A DNA stretch of 64,000 nucleotides from Bryopsis sp. KO-2023 (lineage: Eukaryota; Chlorophyta; Ulvophyceae; Bryopsidales; Bryopsidaceae), in contig BSYQ01000001.1 in assembly GCA_030272585.1 (NCBI GenBank), positions 7,765,001 to 7,829,000 on the forward strand. Reading direction: 5' to 3'. Of this stretch, positions 44,438 to 55,845 are shown in pieces. A model generated the notes under the pieces. The model had not been told where the DNA came from. It ran no database searches and was given only the letters and a program-made list of their open reading frames with translations. A program made the position numbers and the translations under genes. Every line of letters begins with the position of its first letter. Positions within the stretch are counted from its first letter, which is position 1.

Positions 44438-47400
44438 TCAAAGGGCTTCTAATTGCTGTCGCAATTGCTCGGCCTGTCGACCGACGGCCCCCTTTTGTTC
44501 CTTCAGATATTCCATCCTAGGAAGCAACTCTTGAAGGGCAGCTTTGGCTGCCAAACACTTTCCCCGTCTTTGTTCAAAACTCAGATCTACACCCAACGAG
44601 CTCACGGGACGACTGGTGGCATCATAAATTACATTTCCAAAGTTACGAAGCAGAGTGGCAATCGTCTTCATGACTGTCAGCCAGTACTTGTCATGGCTGG
44701 AGCCCAGGAGATTTTTCAGAGAGGGAACCATATCAGGAATGAGGTCCAACTCGAAGGCGTTGCGTTTCGCTTGCACTGCCGAAAGGATGTCCTCCGCGAC
44801 AGACAAGTCATTACACCTGATGGCCGACAAAGAAACAAAGTGCTTTGCTTGTCAATAAACAGCTCAGTTGGTAGTAAGGTAGGAAGCGACGCTGCTTATG
44901 AAAGGCAAATATGTCAGCAGTTTGAACCCCCTTGTCTCCGAAATTCTATGAAAATAAATATTAAAAAAATATAAAAAAAATATTACATAAAATTCTATCA
45001 TAATAAATTGAAAATAATTAATTACTTGAAAATAAAATAAGCGATAAAACAGAGTTATTGAACAACCCCCCCCCCAAGTTTCCTGAAGTGTACACTGTTG
45101 AGATAGGATGAGGGACCTGATATTTCTTGCAACATGGTCAAAAAGATTCATAGCATGCCTCCGGACATTTCTGTACCCACCGTTGGACAGCCCGCATGGC
45201 CCCCCGGAAATCTCCCCTCGTCCAAAAAGCCCTCACAACTTGCAAACTGGACAATCTTGTAGACAAAATCTCTGCCATTGCTTGTCTTTTCTCATACATC
45301 TCTGCGATTGCAGCCTCGTCGTCCCACCCCTCGTTCCTCAATTTGCGAGGCCTAAATGAGTCAAAATCCAAGCTAGAGTTGTTCGATGTCCACTCCGGCC
45401 AACCGGTGTCTGCACTGGGATCCGATGCCCTCCTGCCAGGTCTCAACACCATCTGCGAGTTCGGCCGCGCAGGCCTCGCTGTCGATCGTGTCGTTGGCAG
45501 AGACGTCGACCTTGCGGAAGACAAGGGAGCGGAATGATGTAATGATTGTTCCCTGGACCGCACGGAGGCGTAAACCATCGATCGAGATGTGGATCGACCG
45601 GTCAAGTCGGGATTCAAGCAGCTCTGTGGCTGGCCCAAGGATCTGGCCGTCAGGGACCTCGACGAATGAAGCGGATCTTCCCCCCGGTTCGTCGTGCACT
45701 CATCGAGAGGCATCGAGGACACCCGGGACCGACATCTCGGAGTGTTCAGCGGGGTATTTCTGGGGGTGTTGCGTGGAGTCGCCTGCGGCGAGGCCCCACG
45801 TGAATTCGGCGGTGATCTTCGGTATTCCGAAGCAGGCGCAGTCCTCGGTGGGTCGATCCCTTTGCTCAAAACCGGCGGAAACTCGACCAGCTCCACATCC
45901 TCTGCCAGCCTGAACAAGCTTTCGCAATCCGGTTCCACGACGGGGTTCATGTTCTCCCGCTCCGAGTTTTGTCTGTAGATCGTGGACGAGGAATATATCG
46001 ATGACGATCGGGCTGAGCTGGATCGACCACTTTTCGCCTTCCTGTCGCTCAACGGTCCCCTCAAGGCGGCCATGTTTTGAATCATGGAAGACGGCAATTC
46101 CATGGATCGACACAAGTCGGACGATCGATCCAGCATGGTACTCCCCCCACGGGGACGTGAATGCAACAACCCCAGATCGACGGTGTACACCCCGACCATC
46201 GTTTGATGCATGGAGCATGCAACCACCCTGTTCTTTTGCTTGTCCACCCCCATTTCGCAAACCCTGGTCCATGGCATTTCCACGGTCCTTTCCCTCCTCC
46301 CTGGTTCCCAGCTCCAAACCCTCAGCCCTTCCGAGACTGCTGTCATTATGGCATCCCCTTCGGGGTTGAAGGTCATCGATCGAACTGGACAAGAATCGGG
46401 ACCCAAAACGTCTACAGATTGAAAATTGTCGAGATCCCACAGCCGGACGGTCCGGTCTGCAGAGGACGTCGCCAGCAAGCACTCTTTGGGATGATACTGG
46501 ATGCCAGAAATTCGGGCCATGTGGTCCCCAAAGCTGGTCAGCAGCTGTCCAGTGCGCAGGTCCCAAAGCTGGTTTTCAAAACAGGAACACACTTTAGAAA
46601 AGGGAAAGGGGGGGGGGGGGTGGGTGGAAAACAAACATGGGAGGTGACCAAAAGATTGTTAAGGATTGTCGGTGCTGATAACCATGGCAAGAAAATTTTG
46701 AGTTGGGATATGATGCTCGCCTCCCATTACACTTTCCACAAGTTTGAACGAGACGATACAAAAATCACTCCAGGTTTCGACCTGGATTTCGTAAAAATAG
46801 CAGGAAATGGGGCCACCCCACCTTGACTTCCCCATCTTCGCTCCCGGATGCTATCCACTTTCCATCTGGACTGAACGCCAAGCAACACACCCCCTTGGCG
46901 TGGCCCTTGTATGATTGGAGACATGCTTTTCTCCTTAAATCCCATATCTTAACATTCGTATCAGCTGAGCCGGAAGCAACAAAATCGCCCTTCATGGGGT
47001 GAAATTCTACCGATGTCACACTTGAGCGATGACCGGCAAAGGATCGCGTCACTGCATGGAAACCCAACAAAAAAAAACATCGATCAACCCCCCCCCCCTG
47101 AAACACAGTTTTTTGAAACTGTCCGTATTTTTCCTGGACAACCGATATAACTAGACTGGGACACCGTGGAAGCGCAGGTCTACAGCCATTCAGGTAATAT
47201 AGATGAATGCGATCGTGGCTGCCACGATTTCCAAACAGAACCTTTGAACTGGTGAAGAAACGCTATGTCGCACAGCATTTCAACATGAATCCAAACTATT
47301 TGCAATGTCGGTGGTGCGTCAGCGCTCCAGAATCGACCTTACCTCTCCCTTGATCAATATCCCAAAGTTTCACAGTACCCCCCACTGCACCAGCCGCCAC

Positions 47401-48168
47401 AAACTCTTCCGCAGCATCAAAGGTCACCGACTCCACCGAGCTCTGGTGACCTGATAGACTCTGGCAGAACAACAGTTTTAGCTTCTTCTTTTTTTTTCTT
47501 TGTGAAATGAAAAAGAAAAAAAAAAAAAGGGGGGCAAAACCACTCTACAGGTGGAAAGCATCATGCACGGCAGCTCCGATCGAACTCACCACCAGAGCTT
47601 TCGTATGTCCCACTTCCCAGATGTTGACCTTTCGGTCTTCACCTCCAGTGACAAGTAACTTCGCATTGATGCGACCAAGCTTGATGCAATTGACAATAGC
47701 TGTGTGTGCTGCAAGGTCATCTGCAGGTTTTAAAAAAAAAGACAGTGGGTCAAATTTTTGACTGTACTCGCTCCCCTGAAATACACCTTTGCACCCAACA
47801 GTACATAAGCCACGTACAGTGTAGAACTACCACCGCACACAACCCGAGGAAAAAACACCAACGCTGTTTGACGACTCTCCGGATAAAAGCACCGACAGAC
47901 GTGATTAAGACGATCCGGCCCCGCGAAAGTGCTGCTAACCACTCGCGAGAAAATTTGAACGACGCAATTCGCCGCGAGTACACCAAAGGGACGGGAATCG
48001 ACCAAAACCCGCGCAATCGAACAAGGGTAGGGCGTTCGGTTCCGAAACGATTGCCAGCTCTGCGCGACGGTACGTATTGCTGGTCTCAACGCACGCGCGA
48101 GGGGAGAATGACTCACGAAGTTTCCTTGCGTCCTTCTTTGTATCTGTCCTCCTAGAACCCTTCTGCAT
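44438..48168 (-). CDS. KATNB1: katanin p80 regulatory subunit (WD40 plus con80; six exons)
   Basis: Exons on the minus strand: 48168-48117, 47720-47590, 47460-47343, 47051-46822, 46568-45181 and 44816-44438. All are in phase, giving 765 aa. Katanin p80 targets the p60 AAA ATPase to microtubules for severing. The WD40 propeller covers about residues 18-290, with repeats ending VNIWEVG, VKLWDID, VKIWDLR, VKLWDLR and VRLWDLD. A Ser/Arg/Pro-rich linker follows. The con80 domain (about 590-760) has LSTRLSSLQVVRAFWTRGD and NDLSVAEDILSAV, and binds p60. The start MQKGSRRTDTKKDARKLHDL matches the short basic N-terminus that runs into AH-VNC in this family. It is longer than animal p80 because of the linker. 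Confidence 0.93.
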
Positions 48169-51100
48169 TTTTCCACCCAAGCACCTCCCTATTTTTCTCT
48201 CGACAACCGCAAGTTTTCCCGTGCGTGAACCAAAATTCCCCCGTTGGCTATTGGACGTCTTCTCTTTTTTATTCCTTTTCCCCAGCGACCACCACAGGAC
48301 TCCGCCTTGAACGAATGTGAACCTCGCGGCCCCAGTTATGCCTGCAGCAGGTGTCCACGGGATAGGCGTTGTCCAAGGACGGACTCGCACAGAAAAAGAA
48401 AAGGATCGGGGACGGACTGGTGTCACAAACCCAACATCCCGTCCAATGCAATCAACTCCCCGAGACTTGCAGCTCGACAACGGAAAAAGCACTACGAAAA
48501 GGTATCCTCGTCGGATGGATATGTAAGACGTGAGTAAAGCCCAACTGCAACCAATCCAGCAGGAGCCAACCAGCTGGTTGCCCCCCCCTCCATCTCGACT
48601 TTACTCAGGAATGGAGTACACACACACACTCGTTCTTTGGTTGAAACACTCAACATGAAGACGATCATGGAGATAGGACCGTGGCACAGATGCGCCCCTG
48701 TGTCAGTCTGTGGATCAGACGTAGCGATAAGATTTTAGATTTCATCCTTTTGTAATGACCTTGATCTACCCCAGGGCAGTCTACGGATTGAATGGATTCA
48801 ATCAATCAATCAATGAGTAATTGAATGGTATTCGACACATTCAGATACAAGAAATTTGAAGAGTCGTCAGTGTCTTGTCCCCCGTTGGATCAAATGAAAC
48901 GGTACCTCCTACAAAATGAAATCTTGTTATCTTTGTTTGTTTGTTTGAAACATGAGGATTTTTATTTTTTGATGCCCCTCCCCCCCTCCGTTCGACAACC
49001 TTTACATTTTTCACAGTTATTCCAGCCTCTTTTTCTTGTGTTGCTCCAGATGTTATTAAAGGTGTTGTGTCAGACCCAATTGAATGGGATTATTTATAGT
49101 ACATACAGGATCTTGGCAGCAAGGATATAGTCTTCTTCTTGGTTGTATCCAGGTCTTTCTGTAAGCGTCGATATGCTGTTTGATGTATGGCCGAAGTAAC
49201 AAAGGTTCAATTCTTAGAAGAATTTCTACAGTGTTGAGAGCTTTGCAACCTTACAAATACTGGATAACAAACTGTGTTCACCCCCCCAATGCCTCTTTCT
49301 CTATCACTCTTGTGCAATTGTACAATCCACCACACATGATACCATCGCACAATGACAGGCAGCATTTGCTCCGAAGGTGTCCCCACAAAAACCATTCCTT
49401 GTTGCTCTAAACTAAAACTATGATCATGCCAATTGAATGTTCGACACACAGAGATAGCATGTCATGTCCCTTTCTCTCTTGCGTTGTCCACGACCAAAAC
49501 CGTTGAGTTTAAAAAAGGAGGGAGGGAAAATCGATACAGAAACTTCTATCAAGATAGGAAAAGATATTTATGAAGCAAGCAACGAAGGAGGTACGAAAAG
49601 ACAAGCAAGTGGCAACTGCTGCAACAAGACAATCAAAAGTACTTTCAGTGGCAGTCCAGGGGATCTAGCTGGCTGTGCTACCATATCCCAGCACTTTAAC
49701 ATACTCAACAACTCAATAGAGTTCATTCCACCTTTGGGAACCGGAAAAGGGCGCCACTTGGAGGTCATGCTCCAAACTATTCCAGCAATGCTCAGCTTTT
49801 TGTAATCAAAGCTACGAAGGGCGTTCAAGATCAAGATAGCTAGTGTTATGGACTTCTAACTCGACTTCTCTCAATGCCACCGCTCCATCAGACCCACACC
49901 TTCCTGGGGATAACTTCGCCATAGGCTTGTTTTTTTTTCTATCATCCGTTTTTCAGTCCTGATAAACTTGAGTTCGAATCGAGTTTGGGGTGGTGATCGA
50001 ATCGATTCGAACAGGTCGATGGTCAGCACAGGAAGCGCGATGATACGTACGACTGTGGTGACCGGTAGTCACCTCAACCACCAACAGCGCTCTCCACCAC
50101 TGACTCGACCCTACGGTCACGCGTCCATCACTCTCAGACCCATCAGTCGATCACGTGACGATGTGGGGCTCTGGTGAGATGACGCGACACTGTACTACGT
50201 GGTCGTGAGTGGTTGGTGGGAGTTCGTGGCTGGTTAGAGCGCTAGCTGTAGAGTGAGTCACTCGGGAATGGACGGTGGAGGTTCGAGTCTCGCTAGGAGC
50301 GTAGACTATTTAAGTAGAGAAGTTTGGGGCATTGTGTCCTTGGTTTAAGTTGTAAAACTTCAAGTGGAAAAGCGTCCGTATCACGCGAGTTCTCCTATTA
50401 CTTCTAGTGCAATCAACTCGTGTTTGCCATCCAACACGAGTAGGCCGTTCATTTTTCCCCTGTAGAGCGTTGCAACAACTTGCTCCTGAAACGCCGCGCT
50501 CATCTCATGTCACAATATCTCGTCCCTATATTTCTCCGTCTACCTAGACGAAGGAATTTCCATGATCGCTCAGTGCTAGGAAGGCCCTCCAAGTGGATGG
50601 TTCTCTATGGTTTCCTACTGTTTGTGTCGTCGTCGTCGTTGTGAATATCGATTTTCTCTCCTCCATGGAAGTCCATTACATGGATGCTATTTCCGCGTAC
50701 TGTGTTTTGATTTCGCTTGTCAGCCTCCGTTCGCTCAAAAACCTTCACCCACTACTTCACCCTGTTTGTGACTTACGGCGTGTTAGCGGGCATTGGACCA
50801 AAGTCAACAAACCTCAAGGTTGGTGTGCTTGACCCACTGGGGGCGCGGGGAAAATAAATCGTCAGCTCCAGTCGACATGATTTGCCCTGCAGCTGGATTT
50901 TAAAGGGAGCAGTTAGCATTAGTTTGATCGCAAAAAATCGAATCTTAACTTCCTCTCGTCTACCTCAGGTGTAGCTTTCTACTACAAGCTTTTTTGAGCC
51001 CAATTGTTGCCTCGCTTAATACGTTGTTTTCATGCACACAAGGACTGCTTTGACACCAAGGCCTAACCGAATACCCTCCTCTCACACTGATGCTTGCGTC

Positions 51101-51199
51101 GTTGCAGGTTGTTCCACGATCCATTGAGTCGGAAGTTGATGAAAACCTTGGCCTGAAAACGAGTGAAGCCAAAGGTGGTCTTGGCCCAAATATTGAAAA
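48169..51199. other. 3-kb region between katanin p80 and the kinase gene
   Basis: No supportable gene. A 113-codon plus frame at 49464-49805 and a 79-codon frame at 50593-50832 have no recognisable domain. The repeat-like block at 49960-50520 is listed separately, and the last part should be the kinase promoter and leader. Confidence 0.45.
49960..50520. repeat. SINE-like or solo-LTR-like block with tRNA-like stretch
   Basis: Base composition differs from the surroundings, with many CG dinucleotides. At 50221-50303 a tRNA-like stretch has GGCTGGTTAGAGCGC (D-arm-like) and GGTTCGAGTCTC (pol III B-box-like), but the arms do not pair well. CTATTTAAG at 50306-50314 looks like a TATA box. Either a tRNA-derived SINE or a lone LTR is possible; no second copy is in the window. 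Confidence 0.35.
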
Positions 51200-54100
51200 A
51201 TGGGCAGTGTTTGCAGTAAAGGATCGGCAGATAAGTCGAAGGAAAAAGATGAGACCCCCAAAACGAGCCAGCCTGTTGTAGCCGTTGCTTCAGGCATTCC
51301 TGCTGCGTCTGCTAGTCAGGTTGAATTCACTCCACAAGAGACATTGTCGATCATCAATAGACTCTTCGACCCTCCCCTCCCCTCCCCCCCCCCCACACAC
51401 ACCGATTTTTGTTTCTGACATGAGCTGTGATTCTACAGCGAGCTCCACCTCCTGCCGCAAAAGATGGTGATAGTCCACAATGGATAATGCGAAAGAGGAT
51501 TGCTATTGCTGCAGAGGCCCTCACCAGCAATGGCGACGTTGAGATTCCAAATATTCCAAAAACAGATTTTCAGCGAAAAATTATTGGTGTGTATCCCACA
51601 ACATGAATTTTCAGTTGCGTCTGGGGGGCTCAGAGCTTGCTCATCACAACTCGTTCTGACACGATGCTTGCTCGTTTCGATGAACAGAGAAGGCCGTGAA
51701 CGGGAATGTGCTCTTCGACACCCTCTCCATTCCTGCTAGAGCAGCCATCATCAACAGCATGACACAGCTGACCGTTTCAGCGAGCACCACCTTGATTACG
51801 CAAGTACGCATGTAGGCGTTTGTGCCATCCTATTGTGCATAGAAAACGAGCTTTGGAGCAAGCAATTCGGCAGCTCTTGGCCACCAAAGAGAGTCCCTTT
51901 GCACTGGATTATTTTGTTCAAAGGTTCGATTTGATTGACAACAGGGGGACACAGACGCCACAAAGTTCTATGTGCTGGAATCTGGACGTTGCAATGTGCA
52001 CTTATTTAATGAAGCGTGGGGAGGAGATAAGCTGGTGCACACGTACTCTCCAGGAAGGTCAGTGCCAACATAATAGATGAGAGTGCCTGGTGCAGTTGGT
52101 ATGCTGTGGTTTCTCTGATCATGAGAGCTTCTGTATGTTGGTACAGTGGCTTTGGAGAGCTGGCCTTGCTGTACTCTGCACCCCGTGCAGCCACAGTGAA
52201 GACTGTTATGCCATGTAAGCTTTGGGTGATGGAGAGAACCATATATAATACAGTGAAGCATAACTTCGACCAGCAGATGATAAAGGAGAGGAAGGAGCTG
52301 GTGGAGAAAGTGCCACTCCTGCAAATGCTGTCGGAAGAACACAAAATTATTCTCGCTGATGCTTTGGAAATGGTGGGAACTCTTTCAAAACAGAAAAGGG
52401 ACCAACCTGTTCAGTTTTTTGCTTTCCTTTCAATTTCTTATGAATTGAATGTTCGAAGCGGTCTTTGAAGTGTGCGAATGAGTGGCACGGAGCTGGGATC
52501 TTGTTGGGTTCTTAGTAGTTTCTGTGTAGCTTAGGTGGACTTCCAACACCAAGACTGCATCATCACAGAGGGAGAGATAGGCGATAAGTTTTATATCATG
52601 AAAGAGGGGAAGGTGAACGTCATGAAGGGGCAAACAGTTATTGATAAACTGAGCGCAGGAGATTATTTTGGAGAGCGTGCGTTGATTCGAGACGATCAGC
52701 GAGCAGCCACGGTTGTTTCTGAGGGATACGTAGTGTGCTACACGCTCAATAGGGAGGCGTTCAACAATCTCCTTGGTCCAATTGAGACGTTGTGGAGGTA
52801 TGAAGTCCTGAAAAAGGTACAGAGGAGTTGGGTGGAGATGCTGAAGGAGCCAACATGAAGTGAAACATCTGCTGAACATCTTTCTACGATATCGGTCTCT
52901 TTGCTATGGTTCACTTTGGAGTCTGACAGAAGCGTGGTTAGTGGATCAGGTTCCTATTCTCTTCAATCTGGGCGAGCATCAACTGTGGAAACTCGCCCAG
53001 CACATGGAACATGCTCAGTTCAGAGCTGGAGACCTTGTGTTGCGAAAGTATGATGAAGGAGACACGTTTTTCATCATCGAGGAAGGTTTATTTTCAGTCT
53101 TTGATGGTACGTCGATTTCCAGTGCACCTTCGTCATGTGGTGGACCACATAGAGCAGACAAAATATTCAAAGCTTTCCTTTCCTTGCAGAGAACCGCACT
53201 GAGCTGGCAAGAGTAGGGAAGGGATCGTGTTTTGGAGAGCTGGCACTTCTTCGGAGAGAAAAGCGCGCCGCAAACGTTTCAGCCCTCACCGACTCAAAGG
53301 TGAGTGTTTCAGTAGTGTCGATTCCAACTCTTTGAGTTTCTCTTTGAGCAGCTTTGCATTCGAATATTATATACCTACAAATATCACGTTGCTGCAGTGT
53401 TTGACGCTGCACCGAGATGCTTTCGATGCGATGCTTGGGAGCCTGCTGCAAATCCAGCACGTTTGGAGGTTTGAAGCTCTGCGTCGCGTTCCTATTCTCG
53501 CCCAGTTGACGGCAGCGCAGAGATCCACCTTGTGCGCCGCATTCACACAAGATTCGTACAAAGCTGGAGAGCCGATTGTGAAACAGGTGCATTACCCGAC
53601 TTGTACTCGATTGAGTTGTTTTGAGGATTGAAAGATGGAGCACGTATTGAATCTGCTGTGTGAATACTTAAGGGTGAGGAGGGGGATCGCTTTTACATCG
53701 TGGAGTCAGGAGTGGTAGGCGTGTTCAAAGACGACAACCCCAAACCTCTCACCAAGCTGGGGCCAACATGCTATTTTGGAGAGTTGTCCTTGTTGAGGAA
53801 TGACCGCAGGGCTGCCACAGTTAAAGGTCTCACGGACGTCACTGTGCTGTCTCTCAATAGAGATGGTTTCGACCAGCTTCTTGGACCACTGCAGCAAATT
53901 ATGCAGAAGCAGGCGTCTGCTTATGATGCCGTTTCAAATAACAAACTCGGGACACAGGTAGGAAAACTTAGAAATCGTGCCATGGTTTCAACAACACAAC
54001 ACATCATAAAAATTCGTGCTCTATCCAGCACACCACAGCATCACGTTGGGATAGCATCTTTCAGACCTTTTCTGTTCAATGTAACGAAAAATTCTACCGC

Positions 54101-55535
54101 CCAGCTACCACATATACGGGGTGGCATCGTTTCCTTAAATCACTAAGAATGCCGAGTCGTGAACTGCGATTTTTTAGGTTCGTTTGGAGGACCTCAAGCA
54201 ACTGGGAGTGCTCGGAACTGGTGGATTTGGGCGTGTTATCTTGGTTTCTTTTGCAAGCAAGTACTATGCATTGAAGTGTATGAGTAAACCATACATCTTG
54301 GAAGCCAGTCTTCAGGAGCATGTGAAGCGTGAGAAAGACATTATGATGGAGCTTCAGTCCCCGTTCATCGTTAACTTGATGGTCACATTCAAGGACAAAT
54401 ATACTATCTACATGTTGATGGAGTCCATAATGGGGGGAGAGCTCTTCACATACTTGCAGGTGATTAAATCGAATGTAGTACCATCTCCTCAGCTCCTTTC
54501 CCCAGAGAGTGTTCTGCAGTTGTCAATGCAAAGACGCCAACTGAAAGGAATAGTGTGTTTTCAGAAACGGCGGAGACCCTTGACTGAGGCGCATGCGAAG
54601 TTTTACGCTGCCTCGGTGATCTGTGCTTTCGAGTATATGCAAGCACGTCACTGTGTGTACAGAGATTTGAAGCCAGAGAACCTTCTGATCGATACCAACG
54701 GCTACGTCAAGGTCACAGATTTTGGTTTCGCGAAGAAAATATTGAATGGTGGCAAGACATATACACTCTGTGGAACTCCAGAATATCTTGCTCCGGAGCT
54801 TGTGACTCAGACTGGACACAATGCTGGAGCAGATTGGTGAGGCTTCGATGAACACAGATCACCACGTTTTCTCTGGCCAATCCATGAGCTCAAGAATGAA
54901 TTTATGGTATGGTTGTTGTAGGTGGGCCCTTGGCGTTCTTATTTATGAATTGGTGATTGGTAGACCTCCTTTCTACGACGAAGACCGTGTCAAGATGTTC
55001 AAGAAGATTTGTGAAGTCCGCTACCAGTTCCCCGCAACAATGTCGCAAGTGAGTGACTTCTTTGAAGATAAAGCTCGCTGTTGCAAACAGCACAGTGTGC
55101 TTATTTCAAAAGGATGGAATGCACGGGAGTTGAGGTTAAGAGCAAATGTATTGTCCTCAAAATTTTTGATAACTTGTGTAGGAGCTTCGAGACTTGCTTA
55201 GGAGATTGTTGGTGAAGAAACCAGCCATGAGACTTGGAGCCCAAAAAAGTGGAGCAGGGGACGTCAAGTCGCATCCCTGGTTTAACGGCTTTGATTGGAA
55301 TGCTTTCCAAAAGCTTGAAATGAAAGCTCCCTACATACCAAAGGTACGATCTGGTTTGACAAACTTTATTGAAGGGGGTGCTGCGAAGTATGGACTTTTT
55401 TGACGTGGTGTGTTTCGCCAGGTGAGCAACCCTGAGGATACGAGCAATTTTGCACCTCCAGCTGACGCCAATACCCATCCAGCCACACAGCGGCCAAAGA
55501 GATACGTATCCACAGGAGTTTTCAAGGATTTTTGA
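51200..55535 (+). CDS. PKG-type kinase with four cyclic-nucleotide-binding domains (15 exons)
   Basis: Fifteen exons, all in phase: 51200-51319, 51439-51586, 51688-51803, 51945-52057, 52147-52372, 52535-52816, 52950-53106, 53190-53299, 53398-53586, 53673-53957, 54178-54459, 54565-54836, 54922-55048, 55182-55343 and 55422-55535; 900 aa. MGSVCSKG fits N-myristoylation plus palmitoylation (Gly2, Cys5). Four CNB domains cover about residues 100-215, 222-330, 336-450 and 452-565, with phosphate cassettes starting FGELALL, FGERALI, FGELALL and FGELSLL. The AGC kinase domain follows (GTGGFG, YALK, YRDLKPEN, DFG, GTPEYLAPE), with an AGC tail ending GVFKDF. The layout equals apicomplexan and algal PKG. 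Every cassette has RAA where cGMP-selective sites usually have RTA. Confidence 0.95.
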
Positions 55536-55845
55536 GGCCATCTGCGCTCGACTGTCGACGTTTTTGTTTAGGGCTGGTGAAATTGTTCGTAGGGTAGGCG
55601 TAGTGGTCATGAGTTTGAAAGGCTATAGAATTGATAGTACATGTCAGTGGGATTGTTTTTTCGAAGGCATGTGGCATTTTTCCGAAAATCAACTGAAAAC
55701 CTCCAGCTTGCATCGCAGTCCCTGCCCATATCATCCCATTGACACCAGAAGACCTCCCACAATACAGATTTCGAATTTCAACGACTCAAAACCACCCAAT
55801 AGAAAAATGACCCTTCAAAAATACTGCCGAAGCATCTCAACGCCT

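Noticed and set aside
47451-47460. Acceptor TATCAG for the third katanin exon
   Set aside because: It breaks the frame after VGHTKALV. The acceptor ten bases upstream keeps the WD40 sequence SLSGHQSS in phase.
48825-49805. Several frames of 70-113 codons between katanin and the kinase
   Set aside because: No start or splice context and no recognisable domain.
50214-50303. True tRNA gene
   Set aside because: B-box-like sequence is present, but the D, T and acceptor arms do not pair properly.
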